NCBI GenBank assembly: GCA_964608495.1 | Contig: CAZSOQ010000153.1 | Span: forward strand, 1 to 12,710 | Source of the DNA: JAKORR01 sp964608495 | GTDB lineage: Bacteria > Armatimonadota > Zipacnadia > Zipacnadales > FEN-943 | Length of the DNA stretch: 12,710 nt | Reading direction: 5' to 3' | In this document: piece by piece, positions 6,086 to 12,310 of the stretch | Layout of the letters: every line of letters starts with the position of its first letter | Position numbering within the stretch: position 1 is the first letter of the stretch | Notes under the pieces: generated by a model | The model's database searches: none | Told to the model about the DNA's origin: nothing | The model's input: only the letters and a program-made list of their open reading frames with translations | Position numbers and translations under genes: made by a program

Positions 6086-7428
6086 CACGCCGCTGGCTTC
6101 GACGACCCTTCCGTCGGTCCTTCACTGCGGCGGCCCGTGAAGCCCCACAGGTAGCCCGCCTCGGCGCGCACCGTCACCAGCCGCCCGGTCTCCTCGGCCT
6201 CACCCGGGAAGACCATCACCTTGTGCTGCCTGGTCCGTCCCCGAAGGTTCGCCGGGTGCTTCTGGTCCTGCCCCTCGACCAGCACCTCGAACTCCCGTCC
6301 CACCTGGGCCTCGTTGACCTCGCGCGCGATGCCGTTCTGCAGCTCGACGAGCAGCTCGAGCCGGCGCTGCTTCTCGGCCTCGGGCACCTTGTCGCCCATC
6401 GCGGCCGCTCGCGTCCCGGGCCGGTCGTTGTACTTGAACATGAAGGCCCCATCGAACCGTATCTCCCGCACCGCGCGCAGCGTGTTCTCGAACTGCTCGG
6501 CCGTCTCGCCGGGGAACCCGACCATCAGGTCGGTCGTGACGGCCAGATCGGGCATCAGCTCGCGCCCGCGCTCCACGATGGCCCGGTACTGGGCGCAGGT
6601 GTACCGTCGTCCCATGCGCCTCAGCACCTCATCATCCCCGGCCTGCAGGGCCAGGTGCAGGTGCTCGCACACCTTCTCCAGGCCGGCCATCGCCCGCAGG
6701 AGCGTGTCCGAGCAGTCCTTCGGGTGCGAGGTGGTGAACCTGATCCGCCACAGCCCCTCCACGTCATTGACCCTCGCCAGCAGGTCCGGGAAGTCCACAC
6801 CCTCTCCCAGGTCCCGCCCATAGCCGTTGACGTTCTGGCCGAGCAGGACTACCTCGCGGTAGCCCTCGGCCACGGCCTGCTCGACCTCCCCCAGCACGTC
6901 CTCGGGCCTGCGGCTCACCTCCCGCCCGCGGGTGTAGGGCACCACGCAGTAGGCGCAGAAGTTGTCGCACCCGTACGTAAGGTTGACGAAGGCGGACACG
7001 CCCGGGCAGCGCCTCGCGGGCAGTACCTCGGCCACGTGCTCCTCGGTGTCGCGCACGATGACGGGACCGCGGCCGGCTCGCGCCTCCTCGACGGCCCGGG
7101 CGAACCGGCCGATGTTGCGCGGCCCGAGCACCACGTCCACGTGCGCCGAGCGCTCCGCGATGCGGTCGCCCACGAGCTGGGCTATGCAGCCGCACACCGC
7201 TATCACGAGCCCGGGCCGGAGCTCCTTCAGACGCGCCAGCTCCCCGAGCCGCGAGTAGACCTTGTGGTGGGGCTTCTCGCGCACCGAGCAGGTGTTGAGC
7301 ACCACCACATCGGCCGCCTCGGCGCTCTCGGCCGCCTCGAAGCCCAACTCCTCGAGCTGGCCCGCGAGGGTCTCCGAGTCGCGCACGTTCATCTGGCAGC
7401 CGTAGGTCTCGATGAAGTACCGGGGCAT
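6085..7428 (-). CDS. miaB: tRNA-2-methylthio-N6-dimethylallyladenosine synthase
   Basis: 447 residues from ATG 7428. MiaB adds the 2-methylthio group to i6A at position 37 of tRNAs reading UNN codons, using two 4Fe-4S clusters and SAM. The N-terminal MTTase domain has its three cluster cysteines: C11 in ETYGCQMN, C47 in NTCSVREK, and C81 in the CGC pair. The radical SAM motif is CDNFCAYC (C154, C158, C161), followed by VVPYTRGREVSR, the signature separating MiaB from RimO and MtaB. A C-terminal TRAM domain, about 372-434, binds tRNA. Length is normal for the family. The motif usually written HLPVQSGS reads HLALQAGD (258-265), a modest deviation. A longer frame to 7524 adds low-complexity sequence unlike any MiaB, and the family begins a few residues before the YGCQMN motif, so 7428 is preferred. 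There is no Shine-Dalgarno; see the promoter entry. miaA is not in the window. Confidence 0.95.
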   Translation of the reverse strand: MPRYFIETYGCQMNVRDSETLAGQLEELGFEAAESAEAADVVVLNTCSVREKPHHKVYSRLGELARLKELRPGLVIAVCGCIAQLVGDRIAERSAHVDVVLGPRNIGRFARAVEEARAGRGPVIVRDTEEHVAEVLPARRCPGVSAFVNLTYGCDNFCAYCVVPYTRGREVSRRPEDVLGEVEQAVAEGYREVVLLGQNVNGYGRDLGEGVDFPDLLARVNDVEGLWRIRFTTSHPKDCSDTLLRAMAGLEKVCEHLHLALQAGDDEVLRRMGRRYTCAQYRAIVERGRELMPDLAVTTDLMVGFPGETAEQFENTLRAVREIRFDGAFMFKYNDRPGTRAAAMGDKVPEAEKQRRLELLVELQNGIAREVNEAQVGREFEVLVEGQDQKHPANLRGRTRQHKVMVFPGEAEETGRLVTVRAEAGYLWGFTGRRSEGPTEGSSKPAA

Positions 7429-7438
7429 GGCACGAGGA

Positions 7439-7447
7439 AGTATACCA
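7439..7447 (-). promoter_or_regulatory. Candidate extended -10 promoter of miaB
   Basis: On the minus strand TGG TATACT (7447-7439) is an extended -10 with 5 of 6 consensus bases. Only 10 nt separate it from the miaB ATG, and no Shine-Dalgarno lies between. Transcription would begin at or a few nt before the start codon, giving a leaderless or near-leaderless mRNA. No convincing -35 is seen. Position and match are directly visible; activity is inferred. Confidence 0.4.
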
Positions 7448-7601
7448 CCGGCGGTCAGCCGGGAAGCAGCGGGCCCGCCGCGCCGGCAAGGACCGGGGCA
7501 TCGCCCGTGGAAGGACCCGTGCACAGGCAGCGCGCGGCGGATGGCCGTGGCCCTGCCGGGCTCGCGCCGGCCATCGCCGCCACCACGGGAGCGAAGGGAC
7601 C

Positions 7602-8282
7602 ATGTACGACAAGCTGCGCCTGGGGGTGCTGGTCTCAGGCGGCGGGACCAACCTGCAGAGCATCCTGGACGCCTGCGAGGCGGGGAAGATAGACGCCGAG
7701 GTGGCGGTGGTCATCAGCGACAAGGCCGAGGCCTACGCTCTGGAACGCGCCACCAAGCACGACGTCCCCGGTGTCTTCCTCGGCGTCGGACGCAATGACA
7801 CGCCCGAGTACCTCGCCGCCGACGAGCAGCAGGTGGCCGTGCTGCGCGAGCACGAGGTCGGCCTGGTCTGCATGGCGGGCTACATGCGCAAGGCGGGCCC
7901 GGCCATGATGCAGGCCTTCGCGGACCGCATGCTCAACATCCACCCCGCTCTCCTGCCGGCCTTCCCGGGCGTCGAGGTGCAGTGGCACGCCGTCGAGTAC
8001 GGCGTGCGGGTGTCGGGCTGCACGGTGCACTTCGCCGATGAGGAGTTCGACCGCGGGCCTATCATCATCCAGGCCGCCGTGCCCGTCCTCCAGGCCGACG
8101 ACGGCGAGGCCCTGGCCAAGCGCATCCTGCGCCAGGAGCACAGGATCTACCCGCAGGCCATCCAGTGGTTCGCGGAGGGCCGCCTGCGCATCGAAGGCCG
8201 TCAGGTGGTAGTGGAGGGGGCCGGCGACGGCACCTGGAGCGACGGGGGCCTCATATCGCCGGCCCTGGAGCTGGACCTGTGA
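7602..8282 (+). CDS. purN: Phosphoribosylglycinamide formyltransferase (GAR transformylase)
   Basis: 226 residues. PurN transfers the formyl group of 10-formyltetrahydrofolate to glycinamide ribonucleotide, the third step of purine synthesis, in the cytoplasm. The nucleotide-binding start LGVLVSGGGTNLQSILDA (7-24) is typical. The catalytic triad of E. coli PurN (N106, H108, D144) corresponds to N112 and H114 in LNIHPALLPAFPG and to D150 in VHFADEEFDRGPII. The end EHRIYPQAIQWFAEGRL (179-195) is also typical, followed by about 30 extra residues, making it slightly longer than the 212-residue E. coli enzyme. The start is supported by GGGAG at 7587-7591, 10 nt upstream. It diverges from miaB across 173 nt, and no other purine gene is in view, so it stands apart from a pur operon. 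Confidence 0.95.
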   Translation: MYDKLRLGVLVSGGGTNLQSILDACEAGKIDAEVAVVISDKAEAYALERATKHDVPGVFLGVGRNDTPEYLAADEQQVAVLREHEVGLVCMAGYMRKAGPAMMQAFADRMLNIHPALLPAFPGVEVQWHAVEYGVRVSGCTVHFADEEFDRGPIIIQAAVPVLQADDGEALAKRILRQEHRIYPQAIQWFAEGRLRIEGRQVVVEGAGDGTWSDGGLISPALELDL

Positions 8283-8283
8283 C

Positions 8284-8301
8284 GGCCTGGCCCGTCAGGC
8301 C
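8284..8301. terminator. Hairpin between convergent purN and TIM-barrel isomerase genes
   Basis: GGCCTG (8284-8289) pairs with CAGGCC (8296-8301) across a 6-nt loop, within the 12-nt gap and the stop codon of the minus-strand gene. No T-run follows on either strand. Position suggests a bidirectional terminator, but the support is weak. Confidence 0.25.
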
Positions 8302-9116
8302 TGACCCGCGGCCTCGATGTACTCCCTGAGCATCCGCGCCTCGTGGGGCAGGAAGTCCTCGGGCGGCAGGAAGTTGATGTGCTCAGCGCTCAGGTGGCCC
8401 TGGAACCCGATGGTGGCCAGCAGCGACGCCACCTCGTCGTGCGGGATGTTCCCCTCGCCCATCTTGGCCATCTCCCAGCCCCCGGGGCCACCGTCGGCCG
8501 GCCGCACGCCGTCGTGAACGTGGCAGTGTCGCACGTAGTCCTTCACCGCCGCGAAGGCCTCCGCCATGGACTGCCCGTGCCGGTAGGGGTGCATCACGTC
8601 CCAGCAGATCCCCAGGCCTTCCGCGCCCGCCAGGCGCACCGTCGCCGCGCACCAGTCGGCCAGCGAGTAGTCGTCGTGGGTCTCCAGACACAGCGCCACG
8701 CCTCGCCGGGCCGCGTGGGGGCCCAGTTCGGCCAGCGCCTCGGCCACCATCCGCTGCGCATCCTCGCGCGTGACCCCCTGGGGCGTCCCGCCGCCGAAGA
8801 CCCGCAGGTATGGGCAGCCCACGTCCGCCGCCAGGTCCACGTAGCGCTGCGTCAGCTCCACGCTCTCGCGCCAGTCGTCCCGCGCGGCGAAGGCGTACTT
8901 GCGCGACGTGGCGATGCAGCTCATCTCGACGCCCATGTCGGCAAACTGGCGCCTGATATCGCCCCGCTCCGCCTTCGTGGTCGTCAGCTCCACGCCGTGC
9001 TTCTGATCGGCCTCGGCCCGCGGCTCCACACCGTCGTACCCCCACCGAACCGCCGCGGTCAGGACCTGGTTCAGGTCCCAGTCCGGGCAGGCCCAGGTCA
9101 TGAAACTCACTTTCAT
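8295..9116 (-). CDS. Sugar phosphate isomerase/epimerase (xylose isomerase-like TIM barrel)
   Basis: 273 residues from ATG 9116. The AP-endonuclease-2/xylose-isomerase-like fold is recognised by MTWACPDWDLNQVLTAAVRWGYDGVEPR (6-33, strand 1 and first helix), LRVFGGGTPQG (104-114), CLETHDDY (143-150), CWDVMHPYRHG (171-181), HCHVHDG (197-203), GEGNIPHDEV (220-229) and LSAEHINF (242-249). By analogy with D-tagatose 3-epimerase and IolE, the metal ligands would be E145, D173, H199 or H201, and E245. Family members isomerise, epimerise or dehydrate sugars and polyols; the substrate cannot be read from sequence. The frame continues upstream to 9302, but AGGAGG at 9124-9129, 7 nt before 9116, and the usual N-terminus fix the start. 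No signal peptide. It is divergent from the DUF3604 gene and shares its repeat-rich control region. Confidence 0.86.
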   Translation of the reverse strand: MKVSFMTWACPDWDLNQVLTAAVRWGYDGVEPRAEADQKHGVELTTTKAERGDIRRQFADMGVEMSCIATSRKYAFAARDDWRESVELTQRYVDLAADVGCPYLRVFGGGTPQGVTREDAQRMVAEALAELGPHAARRGVALCLETHDDYSLADWCAATVRLAGAEGLGICWDVMHPYRHGQSMAEAFAAVKDYVRHCHVHDGVRPADGGPGGWEMAKMGEGNIPHDEVASLLATIGFQGHLSAEHINFLPPEDFLPHEARMLREYIEAAGQA

Positions 9117-9291
9117 CTCGCTTCCTCCTACAGCCGGACCTTTGTACACTGACCACCGCCGGTTCCCGCCGGTTCCCGGGAATCCTTGTCCAGGGCGCTT
9201 CCCGGGAACCCCACCGCCTCTCGGCGGGCAGGGCACGCCGCCAGAGGCGGCGAACATCCGACCGGCGGTTCCGGAGGACGCCTGTACGGCC
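9117..9291. promoter_or_regulatory. Divergent control region with operator-like inverted and direct repeats
   Basis: The 175 nt between the two divergent starts hold AGGAGG for the minus gene (9124-9129), a weak minus-strand -10 (TACAAA, 9146-9141) and then a repeat cluster. CGCCGGTTCC occurs twice in tandem (9157-9166, 9167-9176). A perfect 12-bp inverted repeat pairs GGTTCCCGGGAA (9171-9182) with TTCCCGGGAACC (9199-9210) across 16 nt. Each arm contains the 10-bp palindrome TTCCCGGGAA, centres 26 bp apart. Another GGCGGTTCC lies at 9264-9272. The cluster sits about where the -35 region of the minus gene would be. Two operators for a dimeric regulator, or one RNA hairpin, are both possible. 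Confidence 0.45.
9124..9129 (-). promoter_or_regulatory. Ribosome binding site deciding the start of the minus-strand isomerase
   Basis: Minus-strand AGGAGG, 7 nt before ATG 9116. It selects this start over the in-frame ATG at 9302, which would add 62 residues of Gly/Pro-rich sequence read from the control region. Confidence 0.75.
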
Positions 9292-11229
9292 ATGGCCGAC
9301 AACCGACCCGTTCTGAAGCTTAGCGAGATAGAGGCGCCCGTGGCCTACGCGGGCGAACGCGACCAGTGGACCGTGCGCCTGGCGGGCCGCGACCTGCCCC
9401 CCGGTGCGAGGGTCAAGGTCCGCCTGTGCGGCGGCAGGGGCAATGCCTGCGATTGGGGGTGGCCGCAGGTCTTCGATCCGGGGGCCGAGGGCTACGTTAC
9501 GGCCCGCGCCTCCAGTGGCGCCGAGCTCTCCCTGCGTGTCACCACCTGGGAAGAGGACAGCGAGTCGGCCGTCGAGATCACCCTCGGCGACCCCGGTCTA
9601 CCTGCCGAGGACGTTCTGACCGTCGTCCTGGGCGACCGATCCGGCGGCGGCCCCGGCCTGCGCCCCCAGACCTTCACCCAGCGCCGCAAGCCTCTCTTCG
9701 TGTGTCTCGACCGGGGCGACGGCGAATGGGTCGAGGCGGCGAACCCGCCCGTGCTCGAGGTCCGCGGTGGTCCCCCCGACCATGTGCGCCTGTTCCTCCC
9801 CAGCACCATCCGCGCCGACGAGCGCTTCGATGGTTTGCTCAAGGTCGAGGACCAGTTCGGCAACGTGGCGGGCTTCTACGAGGGCTACCTACAGCTCGGC
9901 GGCGAGGGCGCCAGGCTCGCGCTACCGAGCCCCATCGCCCTCTCGGACGAGGACTGCGGGGTGCGCCGGGTCTCGGGCCTGCGCCTGCGCGAGCCCGCCC
10001 AGGGCTTCAGGGTGCGCGTCCGCGAGGCCCGCCAGGAGAAGCGCACGCGCAGCAACCCCGTCGTCGTCCTCGAGGAGGACTACCCCTACCATCTCTACTG
10101 GGGCGTCCTGCACGGCCACACCGAGCAGTCCGACGGCATCGGGTCACCCGAGGACTACTTCGCCCACCTGCGCGAGGTCAACCGCCTGGACTTCGGCGCG
10201 CTGGGCGATCACGACCACACCTGGGAGACGCCCGACGACCTCTGGCGGCGGGCCCAGGACGTCACGGCCGAGTGCCACGAGCCCGGCCGCTTCGTTACAT
10301 TCCTGGGCTACGAGTGGGCCAAGTGGCGCCGCAACGGCGACGGCGACCGCTGCGTGTACTACCTGGATGACCACCAGCCCATGTATCGCAGCGACGACGA
10401 CCACTACCCCCGGCCTCGCGACCTCTTCAAGGCCCTGCACCAGAACCACTCCCAACGCGCCCTGGTCATCCCTCACCACACGGCCAGCAAAGGCAACTTC
10501 TGCGACTTCAGCCAACACGATCCCGTCCACGAGCGCCTCATCGAGATCTACTCCGTGTGGGGCAGCAGTGAGTGCTCGGTCCACGACGGCAACCCCTTCC
10601 CCGTCCGTCCACCCTTCCTCCCGGAGGGCGGCGAGGCCTACCACCTGCCCCTGGACGCCGGTGAGGACCCCGTGGGCTTCGTCCAGCGGGCCCTGGCCCT
10701 GGGCTGGAGAGTGGGCTTCACGGCCGGCGGTGACGACCACCTCGGCCACCCGGGCGACTCGCTGCGTCGCGGCCCCGAGCCCTTCAGCTACCGCGACGGC
10801 CTCCTGGGCGTATGGGCCAGCGAGCTCACCCGCGAGGCCTTGTGGCGGGGGCTGTGGGAGCGGCGCACCGTGGCCAGCACCGGCCCCCGGATGGTGCTGG
10901 GCTGGGCCCTCAGCGGCTACTTCATGGGCAGCGACATCTCGGTGCCCTCCGGCGACGCCCTGATGCTGAACCGCGACATCGTGGTTGACGCCTACGCCGA
11001 CGACCGCATCACCGCCGTCGAGGTCCTGCGCAACAACGAGGTCGTTCACCGCGAGAGGCCGCGCAGGGACCAGGCCGTCATCCACTGGCTGGACGAGGAC
11101 CCTCTGGACCTGATCGCCCTGCGTCCCCATTCCTCGCGCCCCCCCTTCGTGGTATACTACATTCGCCTCCTGCAGGCCGACGGCGAGACCGCCTGGGGGA
11201 GCCCGATCTGGCTCACTCTCGTCGAGTAG
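9292..11229 (+). CDS. DUF3604 protein, PHP-like metal-dependent hydrolase
   Basis: 645 residues from ATG 9292. The N-terminal part (about 1-265) is a beta-rich accessory region. The C-terminal part is a PHP-type metal-binding barrel: LHGHTEQSDG (H274, H276, D281), LGDHDHTW (D306, H307, D308, H309), GYEWAKW (E341), IPHHTASKG (H395, H396) and AGGDDHLGHPGD (D481, D482, H483, H486). This is the DUF3604 arrangement. PHP relatives hydrolyse phosphoesters, but no DUF3604 substrate is known to me. No signal peptide is seen. The frame extends to 9100 across the control region and into the divergent gene. M65 of that frame (9292) is preferred as the next methionine, directly before RPVLKLSEIEAP. GGAGG at 9273-9277 is 14 nt away, longer than usual, so initiation may be weak or the start slightly different. 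Isomerase genes on both sides suggest work on a sugar, polyol or derivative. Confidence 0.8.
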   Translation: MADNRPVLKLSEIEAPVAYAGERDQWTVRLAGRDLPPGARVKVRLCGGRGNACDWGWPQVFDPGAEGYVTARASSGAELSLRVTTWEEDSESAVEITLGDPGLPAEDVLTVVLGDRSGGGPGLRPQTFTQRRKPLFVCLDRGDGEWVEAANPPVLEVRGGPPDHVRLFLPSTIRADERFDGLLKVEDQFGNVAGFYEGYLQLGGEGARLALPSPIALSDEDCGVRRVSGLRLREPAQGFRVRVREARQEKRTRSNPVVVLEEDYPYHLYWGVLHGHTEQSDGIGSPEDYFAHLREVNRLDFGALGDHDHTWETPDDLWRRAQDVTAECHEPGRFVTFLGYEWAKWRRNGDGDRCVYYLDDHQPMYRSDDDHYPRPRDLFKALHQNHSQRALVIPHHTASKGNFCDFSQHDPVHERLIEIYSVWGSSECSVHDGNPFPVRPPFLPEGGEAYHLPLDAGEDPVGFVQRALALGWRVGFTAGGDDHLGHPGDSLRRGPEPFSYRDGLLGVWASELTREALWRGLWERRTVASTGPRMVLGWALSGYFMGSDISVPSGDALMLNRDIVVDAYADDRITAVEVLRNNEVVHRERPRRDQAVIHWLDEDPLDLIALRPHSSRPPFVVYYIRLLQADGETAWGSPIWLTLVE

Positions 11230-11246
11230 AGCCCGGCGGCACGGGA

Positions 11247-11277
11247 CCCCCATCGGCCTTCCGGGAGGCTCAGGGGG
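11247..11277 (+). terminator. Composite hairpin after DUF3604 gene
   Basis: CCCCC (11247-11251) pairs with GGGGG (11273-11277), and inside it GCCT (11256-11259) pairs with AGGC (11266-11269) around a 6-nt loop. No T-run follows. A second small hairpin (CCCCA GCCC TGGGG, 11326-11339) lies further on. Together they could weaken read-through to the next isomerase gene. The remainder of the 193-nt gap shows no gene. Confidence 0.25.
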
Positions 11278-11410
11278 CTCCACGGAGGAGCGCCCGGTCG
11301 TGTGCGCGACAGGGCACGTGGCGGGCCCCAGCCCTGGGGAGCCGGCACCCGAGTACCACCGCCAAGAGCCCGCCAAAGACCCGCGCCGGGCCTCCGACGG
11401 GCCCCAAGGT

Positions 11411-11416
11411 GAGGTG
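11411..11416 (+). promoter_or_regulatory. Ribosome binding site deciding the start of the second isomerase
   Basis: GAGGTG, part of AAGGTGAGGTG (11406-11416), is 6 nt before ATG 11423. It selects this start over the ATG at 11300, which would add 41 residues of Pro/Arg-rich, non-family sequence. Confidence 0.7.
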
Positions 11417-11422
11417 CTTACC

Positions 11423-12244
11423 ATGTCCGACGAGAAGCTCAAGCTTGGCGTAATGGTGCATATCCACACCACGCCCGACGAGGCCATGGAGAAGGTGGCC
11501 GCCCTGGGTCTGGAAACCGGCCAGGTCGGCTGGCCGGCGGGAGGCACGCTCGAGCGCGGCAGGGAGCTGAAGGGGGCCGCGGACCGCCACGGCGTCATCG
11601 TCACCACGCTGTGGGCGGCGCTGCCCGGCCCGGCCGTGTGGAACTTCATCGAGGGCCCCATCACCATCGGCCTGGTGCCGCCCGGGTACCGCGCCGAGCG
11701 CGTCGAGGCCCTCAAGCAGGCCGCCCGCGTAGCCGGGGCCATCGGCGTCCAGTCCATCACTACCCACGTCGGCTTCATACCGGAGTTCCCCGGCGACCCG
11801 CTCTACGAGGGCACCGTCGAGGCGCTCAAGCAGGTCGCCCAAGCTTGCCTGGACGAGGGTGTGCAGTTCTGGTTCGAGACCGGCCAGGAGACGCCCATCA
11901 CCCTCCTGCGCACCATCCAGGACATCGGCACCGGCAACCTGGGCATCAACCTGGACCCGGCCAACCTGCTCATGTACGGCAAGGCCAACCCCGTGGATGC
12001 GCTCGACGTGTTCGGGCAGTACGTGCGCGGCACGCACTGCAAGGACGGCGAGTACCCCACCGACGGGCGCAGCCTGGGTGTCGAGAAGCCCATGGGCGAG
12101 GGCCGGGTCAACTTCCCCGTCCTGGTGCCCAAGCTCAAGTCCCTGGGCTACCGCGGCCACCTCACCATCGAGCGAGAGATCAGCGGCCCGCAGCAGGTCG
12201 AGGACATCGGCCGGGCAGTGGCCATCCTGGAGCCCTACCGGTAG
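11423..12244 (+). CDS. Sugar phosphate isomerase/epimerase (xylose isomerase-like TIM barrel)
   Basis: 273 residues from ATG 11423. It has the same fold class as the minus-strand isomerase but is clearly divergent in sequence. Visible blocks: LGVMVHIHTTPDEAMEKVAALGLETGQVGW (8-37), GVQSITTHVGFIPE (108-121), QFWFETGQET (148-157), GINLDPANLLMYG (174-186), VRGTHCKDGEYP (201-212), GEGRVNFP (225-232) and GHLTIERE (245-252). Expected metal ligands, by analogy with D-tagatose 3-epimerase-type enzymes, are E152, D178, H205 and E250; all are present, so it should be active. No signal peptide; cytoplasmic. The substrate is unknown. It follows DUF3604 by 193 nt with hairpins between, so cotranscription is possible but not certain. 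The downstream frame stays open after its TAG into the membrane-protein gene, with no alternative start before 12311. Confidence 0.86.
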   Translation: MSDEKLKLGVMVHIHTTPDEAMEKVAALGLETGQVGWPAGGTLERGRELKGAADRHGVIVTTLWAALPGPAVWNFIEGPITIGLVPPGYRAERVEALKQAARVAGAIGVQSITTHVGFIPEFPGDPLYEGTVEALKQVAQACLDEGVQFWFETGQETPITLLRTIQDIGTGNLGINLDPANLLMYGKANPVDALDVFGQYVRGTHCKDGEYPTDGRSLGVEKPMGEGRVNFPVLVPKLKSLGYRGHLTIEREISGPQQVEDIGRAVAILEPYR

Positions 12245-12255
12245 CCAACACCCCT

Positions 12256-12294
12256 GCAGCGGGCGACGCGCTGCGGAGCGCGGCTGTCGCAGCC
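12256..12294 (+). terminator. Two small hairpins after the second isomerase gene
   Basis: GCAGCG (12256-12261) pairs with CGCTGC (12269-12274) across 7 nt. GGCTG TCG CAGCC (12282-12294) follows and is trailed only by TTGCGC. Either could slow or end transcription. Without a T-run the call is tentative. Confidence 0.25.
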
Positions 12295-12310
12295 TTGCGC
12301 TGATGTCGCC

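Noticed and set aside
5330..6088. RiPP (azole) biosynthesis cluster suggested by the SagB-type protein
   Set aside because: No YcaO/SagD-like cyclodehydratase, no SagC-like protein, no transporter and no short Cys/Ser/Thr-rich precursor frame were seen nearby.
7429..7524. Upstream extension of miaB to ATG 7524
   Set aside because: Adds 32 residues with no MiaB similarity; family members start shortly before the YGCQMN motif, and a promoter-like -10 lies within the extension.
4544..7692. Long plus-strand frames (4544-6154 and 5875-7692) across SagB-type and miaB genes
   Set aside because: Translations are Arg/Pro/His-rich without domain features, and they overlap clear minus-strand families.
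11148..11160. TATACT-like sequence (GGTATACTAC) as a promoter
   Set aside because: Lies inside the conserved end of the DUF3604 coding sequence (VVYYIRL), about 260 nt from the next start; likely coincidence.
10144..11778. 544-codon minus-strand frame across DUF3604 and the second isomerase
   Set aside because: Spans two well-supported genes and the gap between them; low-complexity composition.
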